Below, in pieces: positions 25,403 to 39,833 of a DNA stretch of 64,000 bases. The stretch is taken from contig JAWUZG010000018.1 of assembly GCA_036785705.1 (NCBI GenBank), positions 6,359,501-6,423,500 of the forward strand, written 5' to 3'. Below the pieces are notes generated by a model. It had not been told where the DNA came from and did no database searches. It worked only from the letters and a program-made list of their open reading frames with translations. A program made the position numbers and the translations under genes. The DNA comes from Acanthornis magna. Lineage: Eukaryota; Chordata; Aves; Passeriformes; Acanthizidae. Each line of letters begins with the position of its first letter. The first letter of the stretch is position 1.

Positions 25403-28400
25403 CTATATGGCAAAGCTTCTGGATACTGAGTCACTTCAATCAAAACTTTCACATGTTGTTTAGGTCCTTAGCACATAGTAAGGACTGAGTTTATGCTTCA
25501 GCTTTTCCCTGAATGAGATGATAATGTGGCCTCTCTTTTCTACCTCAACAATTATTAAAGTGAGCCATTCGAGAAATTCAGTTTTTTGAGATCTAGGCTA
25601 ACAAAATCTGGTTGACTTCAGCTGACACACTGTGTGACACACAAAATGTGTCTTGCTTTTATTGGATGGGGAGGACTGGGAAGAGACAGCAAGGGAGAGA
25701 CATTCTAAGAGGAATTAAGAAATCAGACAACATTCTTGTATTTTGTATTACAGTCCAGATTTTCTGAATATCATATTCAATTACTTCTTTTAATATTCAG
25801 TTACATGATATAAAAAAGGAAAATTTAAACAAATTTCTTAAATAATTTTGAGAGCCTCATTTTACAGCTCTCAAGTACTTTGTTTCACAGATGGTCATAA
25901 ACATTTCCATTATGTTTTAGAATTAACAAAACTTTATACAGACTATTTTCCCATCCCAGTACTAGAGATGTTTCATATCAAATTAATACAAGTCACTCAA
26001 AGAGCAAACATTTCTGCTGGTAGATGGGTAGCTTGATTTTCGAGATAACACTTTCTGACAAATAAGTTATTATCCCTCTTAAATCTTTTTCACACTGTCT
26101 TGCTAAAAATAATTCTTCCATCCTCAGAAGGACCAGGGCTAATCTGAACAGAGGGAGCACATTACAGCCTAAATAATTAGCGGCAGGCTAGCTATTTTAA
26201 CTACTAAGCTGGAAAGAATTCTCAATTTCCAAATACAAAATATGACAGATGGACATGCCTTATAACAAGAATTACCAAATAAAAATTTAAACATCTCTAT
26301 CAATACTTTGTGAAAACCACTTTTTATTTACAAAATAAATACATATATAATTAAATTATTTCAAAATAATTCCTCCTTACTCCACTTCCTAGTATATTTT
26401 TTCCTTTTATGTAACCTTCAATTTTTGCAAGACTAATCAATGACCTTAACAAGGTCACACTAGATAAACTGTCAGCAGCTTAACCACTAGAGGCACAAGA
26501 GCCAATTTATGAAGTGTCTTGTAAAGGAATGAGAACACAATATTGTATAAGCACTCAGATTTTTCAACTTAGACTATCTTAGAGTACATGTATTTCTAGA
26601 AATTCTATTCAGTGTAATAGACACTAAACACTCTTTTGAACTACAAAAGACATCAGAAGAAAATCACTAAGCTTTAGTCTCCTGAGATCTAGCTACAGCA
26701 AAGCAACAACTTCAGATAAGCTACAGCAAGCAACAGAAAGGAGGATCAATTGTACAGAAAGTGAAGCTGGAGCTTCAAACTCCAGGTTTGTTCCCGACAA
26801 CAGAGTTGCTCTTTCATGGTAAATAACCTTTTTTTAACACTAAGTAATCCTAGTCTTCCCTGTAAATTAAATGGAATATGGATATTGTCATAACAGACAT
26901 ACAGAACATTTTTTTAAAAAAAAGTATCTTGGTACTACAATAATGAAAGCAACACAAACAGCTTCTTGTGGCAGTTGTGTCGACAGTATAGAGGATGACA
27001 GCATAAAATCAGAGATTACCAAAGAGTGCAGTAAAAGAAAGGTATAATTAAATCACTCTTCAATGAAGCTTGATACAAGAACACTAAGAAAGTGCTAATG
27101 TATGGACTATCAACAGAAAGATTAACTAAAAGCTTATGCCAAGCAAGACAATTCCATGTCTTTAACAGCTTTTTTTCTCCGTAGTCTCCTTCATACTGTT
27201 AGAAAACAGTAACCAAAGCCAAACCACAAAACCCACTGAATTAATCTAAGGTAGCTTCATCTGTATTTTATCGGCATCAAGAGGCCTCTGAAAATCGTAT
27301 ATCCATGCAGCAAGGTCCCAAACCAACATTTTTTGTAAGCGAAAAAACCCAAAACAATAGAATGATTTAACAAGCTTTCAAGTTTTCTTGAATATCAACT
27401 TTTAAAGTAGTATAAAATATTGGAATAAGAGAGTAAAAATTGCACCCCTTCCAACTGTCCTATCAGGTAAACAAAAGGTCCACAGACAACGTCTTAGAGA
27501 TCATAAAAGGTAACTCAAAAAGGAAGCAAATTGCCTGCAGGCTTAAATTCACTACACTGGGGTCTATACCATCAGTAGAAAAAAAATGTCATCGGATTAC
27601 ATATTGAAGGAAGTTAAAAACTAATATGCTGTTTATTTGCATAATCTGCAAATGAGTCTCTTAAGACTCAAACTTACTCTTTACACATTTAGATACATTA
27701 CTACAGAGAAGCTGAGCTCTTTGATAAAGCTATAGACGCTACCTTTTTCCTTCTTTCAGTTCCCAAAAGGGACGACATCTGTGATTCCAGTGTTTCATTC
27801 TGCTTCCTGCTACATGTTACCAATTAGACCAAACACATTCTCCCACAATAGTTAAGTCGAAACTGCTGTTTTATACAAAGTTTCCTCTATTATTCTTTGA
27901 AATATACCAGTACATTACACGGTTTACAATTAACAGCTCTTATTTAATAAGTTTTTCCTCCATTTTGACAATGTATAACAATTATTCAATGAACAGAGCA
28001 AAAAATATTAAATACTTTTAATTTTTTTTTTACATGTAGACAGAAGTGTCCACATTTTTTAACCAGGACAGTGTTTTCAAAGCAGTATTTCTTCCCAGAA
28101 TGGTTTTATTAAAAGCAAACAATCTGTCCTCTCTCTGGCAAATACAGGCATGAAAAAAATATGGAAATCCTAATTAGTAAAAAACAAAGTAAAAATTTTA
28201 TCAAGTTTGGTCAACATACTAAAATCACATACACAGTGCAGTAAATTTCAGTGCCCATTATAAGACTGATAGTCAAAAGCATGACATCATATGATAGCAA
28301 CAGAATTCCAAATTGTTCCTATATATTATGGGAGAATCTGCAATCTTACCCTAATTTTTTTGTTTCTTTCCAGGAAAAAACTGAACAAATCCTTAACATA

Positions 28401-29199
28401 CAAACCAAGCAGCCTCACACTGGGGAAGGCACTGTCAAAGCCTAAAAACAAAGCCTATTTAAAGTCTAGCAAACAATGGAATCTGTGTGCTTAATAAATT
28501 TCACATGGTATTTAAAAGACATGTGAATTCTGAAGTAAGAGAAGTTGTTATTTTTTAACCACATTCCTTGATAATCTAAGAAATTTGGCTGTGTAGTCTT
28601 CAGAGCAAGGACAGCTTTTTTATGCACTGGTGATGTTTGATGTTATTGCACAACAAACAGCAAGAGCAGGGGCTTGATTCATGACCAAGGCACTGAAACA
28701 CTGCTGTAAAAGAAAAAAAATTATAATGCTTATGGCTCCCTCTCTGTCTCAGTTCAGACAATTCCTGCCATGAGAAAGAGAGATTTAACACCTGGCTGGA
28801 ATCAAAGCACCAGAAGTGATCAGAAGCATTAAAGCAGCTCTGTGAATCAACTTTAAATATACACAGAACAAAATTTTTTTAAGAAGCATTACCAAGAGGT
28901 GCAAGAGTGATATATTCCTATTTGCAATGGGTTTATGTTTTACAGGAGACTGATTTCTAATGAGGCTGGGCTTATGGTTCTAGTGTAACTCAAGTCAGAG
29001 AACCCATAAGGGAGACAGAAACCAATGTGTGGGCGTTACTGCAGGATTTTTTTTCTTGCAAATCTGCAAGCTTATTTTCATAACACTTATCCAAATGAAA
29101 ATCTGAAGCTGCTAATCCCATATAAAAGCTTAATGGAATTACTCAAAGGATTCAAGAGCTACCATATAAGCCTCGGTTACTTAGGTTAGCAAAGAAAAA

Positions 29200-29597
29200 G
29201 AACAGATATAATCAAGATGACAGCAGGGGAAGTCACCAGCACAGTTCTGAACAATTCTGCACCGGGACCTGCATTACCTGATAAATTCCTAAGTGGCCTG
29301 GAAGATGAGATAGATGACACAGTTAAGAAGCTACCAAAAGGACAGCAAGTGATCAGGGATAGTGACTACAGAGTAACTGAAAAAATGCAGAAGGACATTA
29401 TGAAACTGGATTGGGCAATAAAAAGGCAAACAAAATTCAGCATAGGTAAACTTGAAATCAGGCAGAGGGGCAATAACCACCTGATGCAATGAGTTGTGAG
29501 CTATTAATCCATGTCTCTCCATGGATAGTGACTGTTCAACGTCTAGAATTCCTTGCCAAAAGGTACCGAAGACTCAAAAAAAAAAAAAAAAAAAAAA
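29200..29597 (+). repeat. unassigned repeat-like unit ending in poly(A)
   Basis: A GC-richer block with an open frame at 29217-29492 ends at 29575 and is followed by a 22-base A run (29576-29597). The structure is like a retroposed unit or processed sequence in plus orientation. I do not recognise the peptide or a repeat family. It might be a diverged interior CR1 segment, although CR1 itself lacks a poly(A) tail. Confidence 0.3.
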
Positions 29598-32048
29598 GGC
29601 CTTCAATGGAAACTGAGTGAGAGATCCCTTGAGAGTTTCCAACTAGACAAAGCATATCAGGGTCAGGAAATCCCCTAGGCCGAAAATAGTCTATGGCTGA
29701 GGGAGTATTTAAGAGAGGTATCATTCTCCCTGTCCTTTTTTTGTCCCTAACTGCTCCTTTAGAGAAGATGTTGCAGACAAGTATACCGGGTTTGACAAAG
29801 CTTTTGCCTGAACCAGTACAGATGTTCTTATAAAACATTTATGTTTACCATCATACAAGAACAACACTTCAAAAAAAAGTTGCTGGAGGAGTTCAATAAG
29901 CTAATCCACTCACAGGGCTGCTCATTATTAACATATACGAATTTTGTTACAAGATGTCAAAACATCAATCCTGTCAGGGAGAAAAAACTGAGCTATAGGA
30001 AACAACTGTTAAGAGACTGCAGAATAAGCAGGTGAGACACTTGCACTAGGGGGTCAGTTGGATATCAAAGACCCCAAATTCTGGTAACCTGTGTATTCTT
30101 CACTTCTGCAAAACAAATATGTATATAAACTGGAAAATGTAAAACTTTTAAGTTAAGAAGAAAAGGCAAGACAGAAAAGGGAAAAAAGCATGACCTAACA
30201 ACAAAACCTGCAGACACTGTGTACCCCCCTAAAACTTCATCATTTTATAGAATTGCAAGGCTTGAATGTGCCTTCGTAATCGAGGCTCGTTTGGAAAGGT
30301 TATTACAAACAGCAGACTTGTAAAGAATTCTCTCCTGAAAGTGGAGACTTATGAAGTGATCCTTCAGTATATCTAATACGACTTAAAAAAATTCATTAAT
30401 AAGCCTAATAGTTGGCAAGTTCTGCAGATCATGGTTCAGTGGGAGCCTTGATCATTTAGAAAGCAAATTTTATCTTCAAGATGGAAGTATTTTTATTTCA
30501 TAGCACCACTCAAGAAACTCTTTCAGGAGGCCAACTCAATATTAAAGCTGCATTAAAAAACACCAAAAGCAAGCACTTCATTATGCAGAACATAGACACC
30601 ACTTCTATTTCAATAAACACAATGGAGCTCATAGCATTTCTGACAAAATAGCACATGACAAATAAAATGATCTCTGGTACCACAGTTTATGCAACTGCAC
30701 CAGATAAGTTTAAGCACAGCACATCTGCAACCAGCAACCACCTCAACCCAAATAATTATATCTCCAAATATTTCGCTATTTAAGAAGGACTTAAAACCAT
30801 CAAAAACATCTGCATTGATCAGATTTAAGAAATGGAAAGATATCTGTAAAGTGTCTGACTCTAGAGAAGTGAAATCCTGCTTCACTATTTTCAAATGCCC
30901 ACCTGCCATTAACAATGGCAAAATTTACATTATTTAACTAAGAATTTGTCCAAAAGGTTATCCAGCTACCAATAAAGTCCTAATAATTCCATTCTATACT
31001 TAAAAAACAACAAACATAAATTGACAAGAAAAAAAATTTTTCCAGTTTAGTTTGTTACTGTCTAGACTGGTGTTTGGACCAAATTTTACTTTGTTCAAAC
31101 ATGACTACATTTTTAAAATATCTAAAAAAAGAAAAATGTACACACATAGCATAACTTAGATGTATGATAACTTCTTAGCAGTTTAAAAATACAAATCAGC
31201 ATCTAATGACAAAGAATTTAGGTAAACATTTTTCACATTAAAAATTAATTAAAACAATGTCACACAAACACTTGAAGGAATTACTACTGCTGCCAGCACA
31301 AGTACCAGTTTGCAAAACCCAGAAGTGATCATTTTTAGAGCAGCAGTAACTAACTTTCAAGAGAACAATAGCAGCAGCATTTTGACAGAGAAACCTGTGA
31401 GAATGACTTAAAGGTGAGTTAATGTAACAGGAACTGCACTGCCACTGCACATTGCCACCAAGAGAGGACAAGATCTACTGTTTCTCTCCTCCTTCCCTCC
31501 GTGTTCTCACCCTTTTATCCTTGTACTTAACACATCCACTATGTGGTTGCAGGGATGAGCTACTATCAGTTTTTTGTTCCAAATGGAAAAATTTCATTTT
31601 TCGTAACCCAGTCTTCAAAAAATATAAATCAGTGATCAACTCACTCTCTTGCCATGAAATTTCTACATCTGGCATAAGAGACAAAGTGGGGTTGCCCCTT
31701 TCAGCAGCAACTCACTATTAGATCCACTTAAGAATAATAAGAAAACATTAGGAAGGCAGAATGGAGAAGCTACATTTTAGCCTATTCAAATCCAAGTCTT
31801 TCAGATCACAATTGTTCTTACGAACATGAAGTGCAGATGCCAATCCAGGAAGTTCAACAGGTATGATATTCAGTTCCAAAATTTTTATGGAAATTTCCTA
31901 GGGACCGATGCAACCATAACCCTGTACTTGTAGCATTCATCAGATTCAGCCTCCAACAGTACCCTAGTGATGACAAAGAAATTACTGGTTGCTTCAGATT
32001 TGCTGAGAGAGAGGCAGGTGTTGCACTGTAACTAACCAAGAATAGGAT

Positions 32049-32070
32049 GGCTCTCCAAGTGTGGAGAGCC
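32049..32070. repeat. 9-bp perfect hairpin
   Basis: GGCTCTCCA and TGGAGAGCC flank a 4-base loop (AGTG). It is GC-rich and stable for its size. Function unknown. Confidence 0.6.
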
Positions 32071-35000
32071 CAAGAGAATGTGTGGTAATGCAGAAGGCAG
32101 CATATGCAGACCTCAGAAACACTGAGGCATTGCCTCAACCTCTTACTTTACTCCCCAACCACCACTGTAATTTCAGTACCACTGACATCAGCTTTCAGAC
32201 CTTTCTGCTACATTTCTTTTACCATTGAAGACAGTGGTATGATTTAAGTTTTTCAGTTTAAACTTGCAGATCTTATTCAGCATACCAGAGCAATGCCAGA
32301 GGAAAGCATCTTGCTCTCCCCTGTTTACCTCAAGTCTATTACACAAGGATTGCCTGGATGGACTGCTACTGGGCAGGAGAGATCCTGGGGAGAAATACAT
32401 TTCTAGATGCAACTTCAAGGAGGAGATAGCTACAGTGTTTTCTTTCAGTCCTATGAGAATCTTCACAGAGACACTATTTATCAAAAGCCGTATCTTTTAC
32501 TGTGTGCACAAGCAACAGACCACACATCACTGATTATCATCATCATACTTCAATAACACTTTCTCAGATTTAGGGAAGCATAAATAGCTAATAGACACCA
32601 AAACCAAATGGAATGGTGTGCACCACACAGATGCACATATTTTAAGTTCACCAATACATTTATCTTCAGGATTTTTGGCATGTAAAATCTGTCAGCTTTC
32701 TACTACCTCTGTCTCACTATATTTACTAGCCTTAATATCACCTAGAATATATACAGGACTTCAAAACTCAACAGAGGATGCAGTCAAGTAATGGAAAGAC
32801 CAGATATATGCTCTTGACTATTTGACCACTTTCTTTCCTGCCCTCCTGATGTAATTTATTTACTGAACTTTTAGAGCAGTTAACACTATCCGTTACCAAC
32901 AGGCACTTGCCTATGTTTGAACTCCATTCCCAAGTGAGATGCTAGTGCTTGGAGGCCTGAGCACCAAGTTACACGTGTGTGCATTAAAACAGACATGTCC
33001 CCGGTTTTGAACACCTCAGTGAGCAGACACAGGCACCCATGTGCCCCAACACATGTTGCAGACTCCTCCAAGGCACAGGCAGCCACCAGGTGGAATCATC
33101 CCCTAGGCCACCAGTGGGACCACCCTGATAAAATATTCAGTGCCCTTCATATCAGCTGGAATCCAGTGGCCACTCTTGTAATGCAACCATACAAGATTTA
33201 TTTCAATTAATATACAATTTACTCTTAGGCACACACTTCATCTTTCAGTCGGGCAAGGAAAAGGAGAATGAATTATGAATGTCAAAGATACAACCACAAG
33301 TGTTCATTTAAAGGCAATGATATTTGTCCTGCTATTTATATTTCCAAGGTTCATAACCCAGCCATATATAAACAGCTAACTAGTTAAAGACCACACTACA
33401 TTTTACTCTGGTTTATTAATTTCTTCAATTTGTATGATGGCCTTTTCTGAATACTTACTACTGATGTTTTCTATACTTGGTGTGCAGCTCAGGGAGTTAA
33501 TTGCTATCTTGTTGAAAAGCTTAAAATACCTTCATGAAGAGTTTAAAAACAAATATAAACTCACCTAACTATATAGCTTTTCAACAGCTATTTTAATTTA
33601 AAGAAAGGTTACCATAATTAAGTTGGAGGTCACATATAGACAATGTTTCCATTAGTAACTGTGTAAAAACTTACAAGATGTGTCAGCCACAGGAGGCTCA
33701 GTAAAGGCAGAGTTGAGACAAGTCAAATTTGCAAGCTTTACAACTTAACCAGCACAGAAGATACTGACTTTACAGCACATAAAATACGGCAGGCCTACAA
33801 AGGAAATAGTTTCAAACACTTTTCCCCTGCCCCTCTAGCACCTATAATTTTTATTCCAAAAATATTAGTATATTAAATTCTATCTATTCTATCTAGAGCC
33901 AAAGTAGGATACTGTGCAATTTTGAAGAGAATAGCAAGTCACATGAAACAATTTATATTTTAGCATTTGAATGCATTTGCATAGGCATTGATTGTTCAGT
34001 TTATGTTGTAAGGCTGCCAGGCTGTCTTTTTCCATAAAAACAGTGGTGATATTTGTTACCACATTATAGCTCCACTTTTTCAATTAAGTACTTTGCCTAA
34101 AAATGCTACTTATTTTAAAAAAACGAAGTTTACTAAGTAAATTGGTAGGACATTTTAATATTGCTCTTAAAATAATACATTTGCTACTTGATACTTCAAA
34201 TGACAGCTGAAAAGGTCATTTTACCAAAATGCAACCAGAAAACCTCTTACAAAAACAGCAGGTCAGCATTACATTAATTCTCTTCAAGGAAGTTACTGTA
34301 CTGTTAACCAAGGCATTTCTTTCACAATTCAAGAACAAAGTTACTAAAAACTGGAACTCTGAGGTTTCTCTGAAGTCAGTATAATATTCAGTTCAGAGAG
34401 GCTGGTGAAGAAATCCCCTACATATGAGAAACTAATATCTGAATTTACAGTGACATTTTAAAACTTTTGTGTCACCTCACACAATTCCACATGACTTCCA
34501 TCAAAACAACTATAAAAATATCAATAAACCAAAAATTGCAAAAGGTAGTTCAGTTTCACTGTCAAGTGCAAGAGTTGAATACGCAGCGGAGTGAACTTCT
34601 ACCCCAGAAGACAGAACCAGAAGAGGAATTCACTGAACAGCAGTCTTTAGCTAATTAGTAACAGTCATTAGCTCAAAATATTCAAAGAGTAAAATCAAAT
34701 ATCATCAAAGAGTAAAAGCTTTTCCTGTAGCTTTAAAAGTAAAGATATCAACCTGACAAGTAACTGGAAGCTGGCTCCACTTCTTTCAGGACATTCCAGT
34801 GTCCTAAATACAATGCAGTGTTTTAAAGCTGCACTTCCTCTCAGCCACAGTCTTCAAATTTGTTTCAAGTTCATAATAACACATTACAGTGTCACAAGGA
34901 TCTAGTGAGAATTAATTACTCATCCAGTGGCAGCACTATGCATTACTGATTCCTTCACTAGTGATTCTTCAAGCAGACCCTTTTGTTTAGGCTAGTGAAA

Positions 35001-35280
35001 CACTTTATTTTCTTTAAAAGCATATATGACACCAGCTAAACTACCAAAATAACTTCTTGAATCAATCTGTGTATGTTTTAGCATGTTTTCCCACTTTACT
35101 GTTGATGATTATTATCTCAGTCTAAGTCCTGACTAAGCTAACACTACCTTGAATAACCCTGCAGAAGATACAGATCTTGCAACTCCGCTCTGCTGCTCTG
35201 ATGTTAAAACTGTACTATCTTATGACAGGTTACTTTATTTTTTTCTGGCCTTCAGCTACCCCTAGTCTCTTACTCCCTTA

Positions 35281-35295
35281 TCTCTCTCTCTCTCT
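35281..35295 (+). repeat. (TC)n microsatellite
   Basis: Seven and a half TC units, intronic. Confidence 0.8.
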
Positions 35296-35892
35296 GTACT
35301 TTCTTCCACAGTCTGTATATGCAAAATCTCATCTGCAATACAACCATGTCTCCCTTCAGAATTCTACAACCAAGCTAGTCCATCTAACCAAACCATAAAA
35401 ACAAACTCACACAATTTAACAACCTACAAAAGGGATAACAGCTACTCCTTTCCATACAGCATCTTAAACACAAGCACAGTAAAATAAAACTTCACATGAA
35501 TTCACTCAAGTGTTAGAGCTAATAGAAAACTGCAGGTCTCTTTTCTCCATCCTAGCCCAGCATTCTATCCAGCAGACCTTGTGCCTTTGGTAAATTAACA
35601 GTAACTAGGGGAAGATTTTTTAAAGCTGTAAAAACCCCACAAAATTATTTAGATTTCATCCCTGTTACAATTTATTTTTATTTATTAAAAAAGTTTTTGC
35701 ACAGAGTATAAATTTTCACACGCAATCCTTTCTAGAATACGGCCTAGAAAGTTACAGACACAAGTGACATTAGCATGGACTGCATATTTGAAATTTCTTT
35801 CTCAATGCAGTAAAACCCAGAAATTTAAACATTCCCCAAATAATATTAAAAATTAAAATTACTATAGCAAGTCTGAGCACAGACTTAGCAGG

Positions 35893-36043
35893 ATATAATT
35901 AAACTATTACATGTAATATCAGAACTGAAAAAATGAATTTAAATATTTCATAGTTTAAATTTCCATGTTAATATAATTAAACTATTACATGTAATATCAC
36001 AAGAGTGAAAAATTAATTTAAATACTTGATTATTTAAATTTCT
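35893..36043. repeat. two-copy tandem duplication, 78-bp period
   Basis: Two units start at 35893 and 35971 with an identical 29-base opening (ATATAATTAAACTATTACAT and on). They then diverge moderately over the next 45 bases. Each unit ends in an AT palindrome-like pair (TTTAAAT ... ATTTAAA types), so the block has repeated hairpin potential. It is an older local duplication in the first intron. Confidence 0.85.
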
Positions 36044-39000
36044 ACACTATTGCCTCAGAAATAAATCTCTTGGAAAGACAGGTTCCATAAGTTATGAACA
36101 GAATTTAGATGCAGAAATAAACAACGTATAGTTTTATGCAGGTAGACTCAAACATCCTGCACATGAAATTATAAAGGAAGTAGATGATGATTAAAAATTT
36201 ACAATATTCAGTAGCTTCCAATGAAGCTACAGAAATAGCTGCTAGTAAGATGTCTGTGAAAGAATAATCTTTGTACTGAATGTTTAAGCTACTCAACCCT
36301 TCCCCCCATCCCCAACTACCTCTGTGGGACAGTAAAATACACATTCTGTCTTGCAACATCAATTAAAAATGTACCAAACCAACTTTCAGAAAAGTAAAAC
36401 AAGATGCTTTTTAGTAAAAGAATTATAACTAGCTTATCTAGATCTTTATCTACTAAAACACTCTGACAGTCCTGAAGTTACATGGCACTTCTGACTAGAA
36501 AAATCTGGCAAATTATTTCTAAATTAACAAAAAAACATGATTTTCCTTCCAATCAGACAATTTTCCTTTTGTCTGTGTATTGAAATGTAACTAAGCATGC
36601 CAATACTCATTTGAACATTTTTATTTTATGTCATGCAATTGACTTTAGTCGGAAAAAATTCTTGGGGCGGGACTATGGAGATGGCCAACACAACAACTCA
36701 TTTCTACAATTATGTTTACAAATTATTCAATGAGCCTGTCACTTTTCTTGGACTAAAATGAAGGACTGCAGTCTCTGTTCCACAAGACAGGAGAATATCC
36801 CAAAACCAGAATATCCCAATAAACAGAACACATTAAATAGCTTCAAGATCATTTGTACTCCAAGCTCCACAACTGGAATATTTCCTGCTACCTCTCCGAC
36901 TCTACAGGAATTCTAAGTCTTGCTGCCTTCACCACATTCTGCTTTACCAGACATTGTTGCCTATCCTATCATAGCACTAGGTTGTTACTTTTAGTTATTA
37001 GATATGGCTTAAAGAAGCAGCAAACTGAAACATGATTTTGCTAAGATTCTAGCTAAGTATATACATGTCTATTCTGACTACACAACACTATGCCTAAAAC
37101 CCAAGAGAATCACTCAAGAAAATGCACGTGTGCAACCTCTTGGTTGCTTCATTACCGCTAATCACCTAGAAATGAGATGCTCAAGATGGACAAAAAATGA
37201 AGTTTTGAGCAGTATCTAAATCTTCCTCTGTCCCTAATCCTGATAGAATGCACAGCAAATGAGCAAAGGAAAATGCTGACATCATTTTACCCCTATGGAA
37301 TTTCTCTTACTTGGAAGAATAACAAATAGCAACAACCACAAAAGCAGTGGGGAATGCAGACTATGAAATAGGCATACTAAGGTAAGAGAAATTCAAGGCC
37401 TCCATTTTTTCCTTTTGGGTCACATACATATCTCTTTGACCCTTACTTCCAATTCCACTGCTCATGAGCAGAAAAGCTAGAGGGTCATGTAGCCAATCCA
37501 AATTTGCAGAATCTGTGGACTCAAAGGATCTTTATCCCAATGGTGCCCCAAACAGACCGATAAAGTTCTGTCACTGTATGTGTGTTAATATCTGTCAAGC
37601 AAAACATGGTGGGGATATAAGCTGCTGATGCTTTCAATGGATTGTGTCAGGATTTCCCCTGTAACTGTCAAGTCTTTGAAAATAAATAACATTATGAACA
37701 TATAACACACTACTCATTTTATTCATGTCACCTACATCCCCTCTTATATGCCAATGACCAAAAGAGAAGATTTTGATACCTCTGTGGTATGCTTTATCGA
37801 TTGGAAGAGAATGATTGTACACTACCATTTTAGCATATCCATACTAGCAAGAAACAGCAGATGGAGGATTAGTACAAAATAAAATCTGTAGAGTTACATG
37901 TCAAGTAACAATCAAGTTCCATGTCATTTACTTTTATACGGCATATTTTTGTCTTAAATAATAAAAAGAAAAATGTCAATTACAGACTCCCATGGATTGT
38001 GAGGAGCCTACAATACTTGGGGTTTAAGCACTGCAGTGAAGTAGTTTGTTTTACACAATTATCTACTGAATCATCACGAGTTCACTTTTGACAGCTAAGA
38101 AACCAAAGTTGATCTGCAATTCCCACTTCATGCCAGGAACACAGAAGTAATACGTGGTGTACAACAGAAATGACGAACATTTAAAAGGGTTTGAATAAGG
38201 AAAATCAACTACACGAACCACAGTGTCCTCTGATCCCAAGCTTATAAACTACAACCCAAATCACTTATACACAGAAAACATCAGAATACAGGAGTGTGTT
38301 TTATTTGAAAGGAAGGACAAGGAAATCATCCTATTTTCACCCTTCAGATCACTATCAGGTACTGCAATGAGTAATTAAAACAAAGACAAGACAGAAAAAA
38401 AGCACCGCACTTTGGCTTTTCTCAAAGTTTCATAACACGACTCAATACGTGTATACTTTTAATCAAGACGACACGAGGAGAAGATGGAAACGAGTTTGCT
38501 GGAGCGAAGTGTCAGTTTGTGTCACTTCTGCATTCAGCTGTAACCTTCGCCAAACCTTGTCCCCCACCCCGCCCATCGCCCGCGAGAGGCCGCGGCCGGC
38601 GGTCCCGCCCCAGCGGCGCCCGGCTCCCAGCGCCCATAGGATGCGGCTCCCGTCAGTCTGCCATCAGCCCAGCTCCGCCTCCTCACACAGCAGCAGCCCT
38701 AGCCTTCCTATCTGCCTTTTGCCTTCAATAGGCCCTAAAGGACAATGCTGCTGGAAAGGGAAAAAAAGGGAAAAAAAAAAAAAGAGGAGGGGAGCGAGTC
38801 CCGCCAGATCGGCCCCCGGGGCAGCGCTGTAGCGCCGCGGCTCAGCCGGGGCGGTTTCCATCTGCCCCAGCCCGTCCCCAGCTCCCCCTCCCCAGTGCGC
38901 GGCCGCCGCTGCGCTCTGAACGCTCGCACAGGATGAAAGGTCACGACGCGAGCAGCGGCCGGGCCCGGCAGCGGCACGGCCCCGTCACCTCAACCTCGGG

Positions 39001-39257
39001 GTCAGGCGGGGCAGACGAGGCGCTGCCCGGATCGGGCTCTCCCTACTGCGACCCGAACCGCCGCATCCTCCGCTTTCCCGTCCGCGGGCGCCGGTGACAC
39101 CCGCGCGGGCCGGCACCCGCGGCGGGTGGGCGCTGCGTGCCGCCTTCCCCTCCCTCCTTCTCCTCTGCTCCCGGGCCTGACCCGGCCCGAGGGCACCGAG
39201 CCGCGGCTCCCGCTCCAGGCCGGCGCCTCCCTCCCGGCCGCGGCGCAAGCCGCTCAC

Positions 39258-39300
39258 CTGGCGCCGGGTCCCGCCGGGATGGAGGAGCGCGGAGTCGGCG
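39258..39300 (-). other. KIAA0232: alternative first-exon donor of KIAA0232 (downstream donor)
   Basis: On the minus strand GCCAG|GTGAGCGG matches the donor consensus closely, with the exon ending at 39258. The upstream boundary of the exon is unknown; the end given is only a marker. It may serve a separate start site 0.6 kb downstream of the 39834 donor, or extend one longer first exon. Confidence 0.4.
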
Positions 39301-39833
39301 GCAGCCAGGGAGGGCTCAGCTCCCTCCCGGGCAGCGCTCTGACCGGGGCACCCCGGCCGGGCCCCCGGCCCCGCCCCCGAGCCCTGCCCGCCGCCGGCCG
39401 GCAGCCGCCCCCCGCCCGGCCCCCGGCGCTCCTGTCACCCCCTCCCCGGCCCCTTCCTCCCGCGGCCCCCGGCACGCTCCCGCCGCGTTGCGCCAGGCGC
39501 AGCCCAGGAGCGGGACGCGCCGTCCCGGGAAACCGTCCTCCCGGAGGGACCAGGCCCGGCCCCGCAACTCCTCCTCTTCCCGGGCTGTTAGCGGAGAGGG
39601 TAGGGATGCGCGGGCCTTCCCGGCCGGGCCCCGAGCCCCCGGCCCGGCGCTCCCGGGGGTCCAGCCCGCCTGTCCCAACGCAGCGGCGGGAAGGAAGCGG
39701 GGGAGGGGAAGGGCGCCCACCGCCGCCTCCCGGCTCCGTCCTCCCGTTCCACGGGCAGGGCGGCTGCCACTCTCCCTCCCTCCCTTCAGCCCTGCCCCTC
39801 CCTCTGCTCCCCGGGCCCGCGGCGGGCATTTAC

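Larger units (their letters stand above)
21767..39257 (-). other. KIAA0232 first intron
   Basis: About 17.5 kb between the CpG-island donors and the candidate UTR exon. It holds a long internally deleted CR1 (23630-25402), an unassigned unit ending in poly(A) (29200-29597), a hairpin (32049-32070), a TC microsatellite (35281-35295) and a 78-bp tandem duplication (35893-36043). The rest is AT-rich DNA without recognisable exons. Confidence 0.65.
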
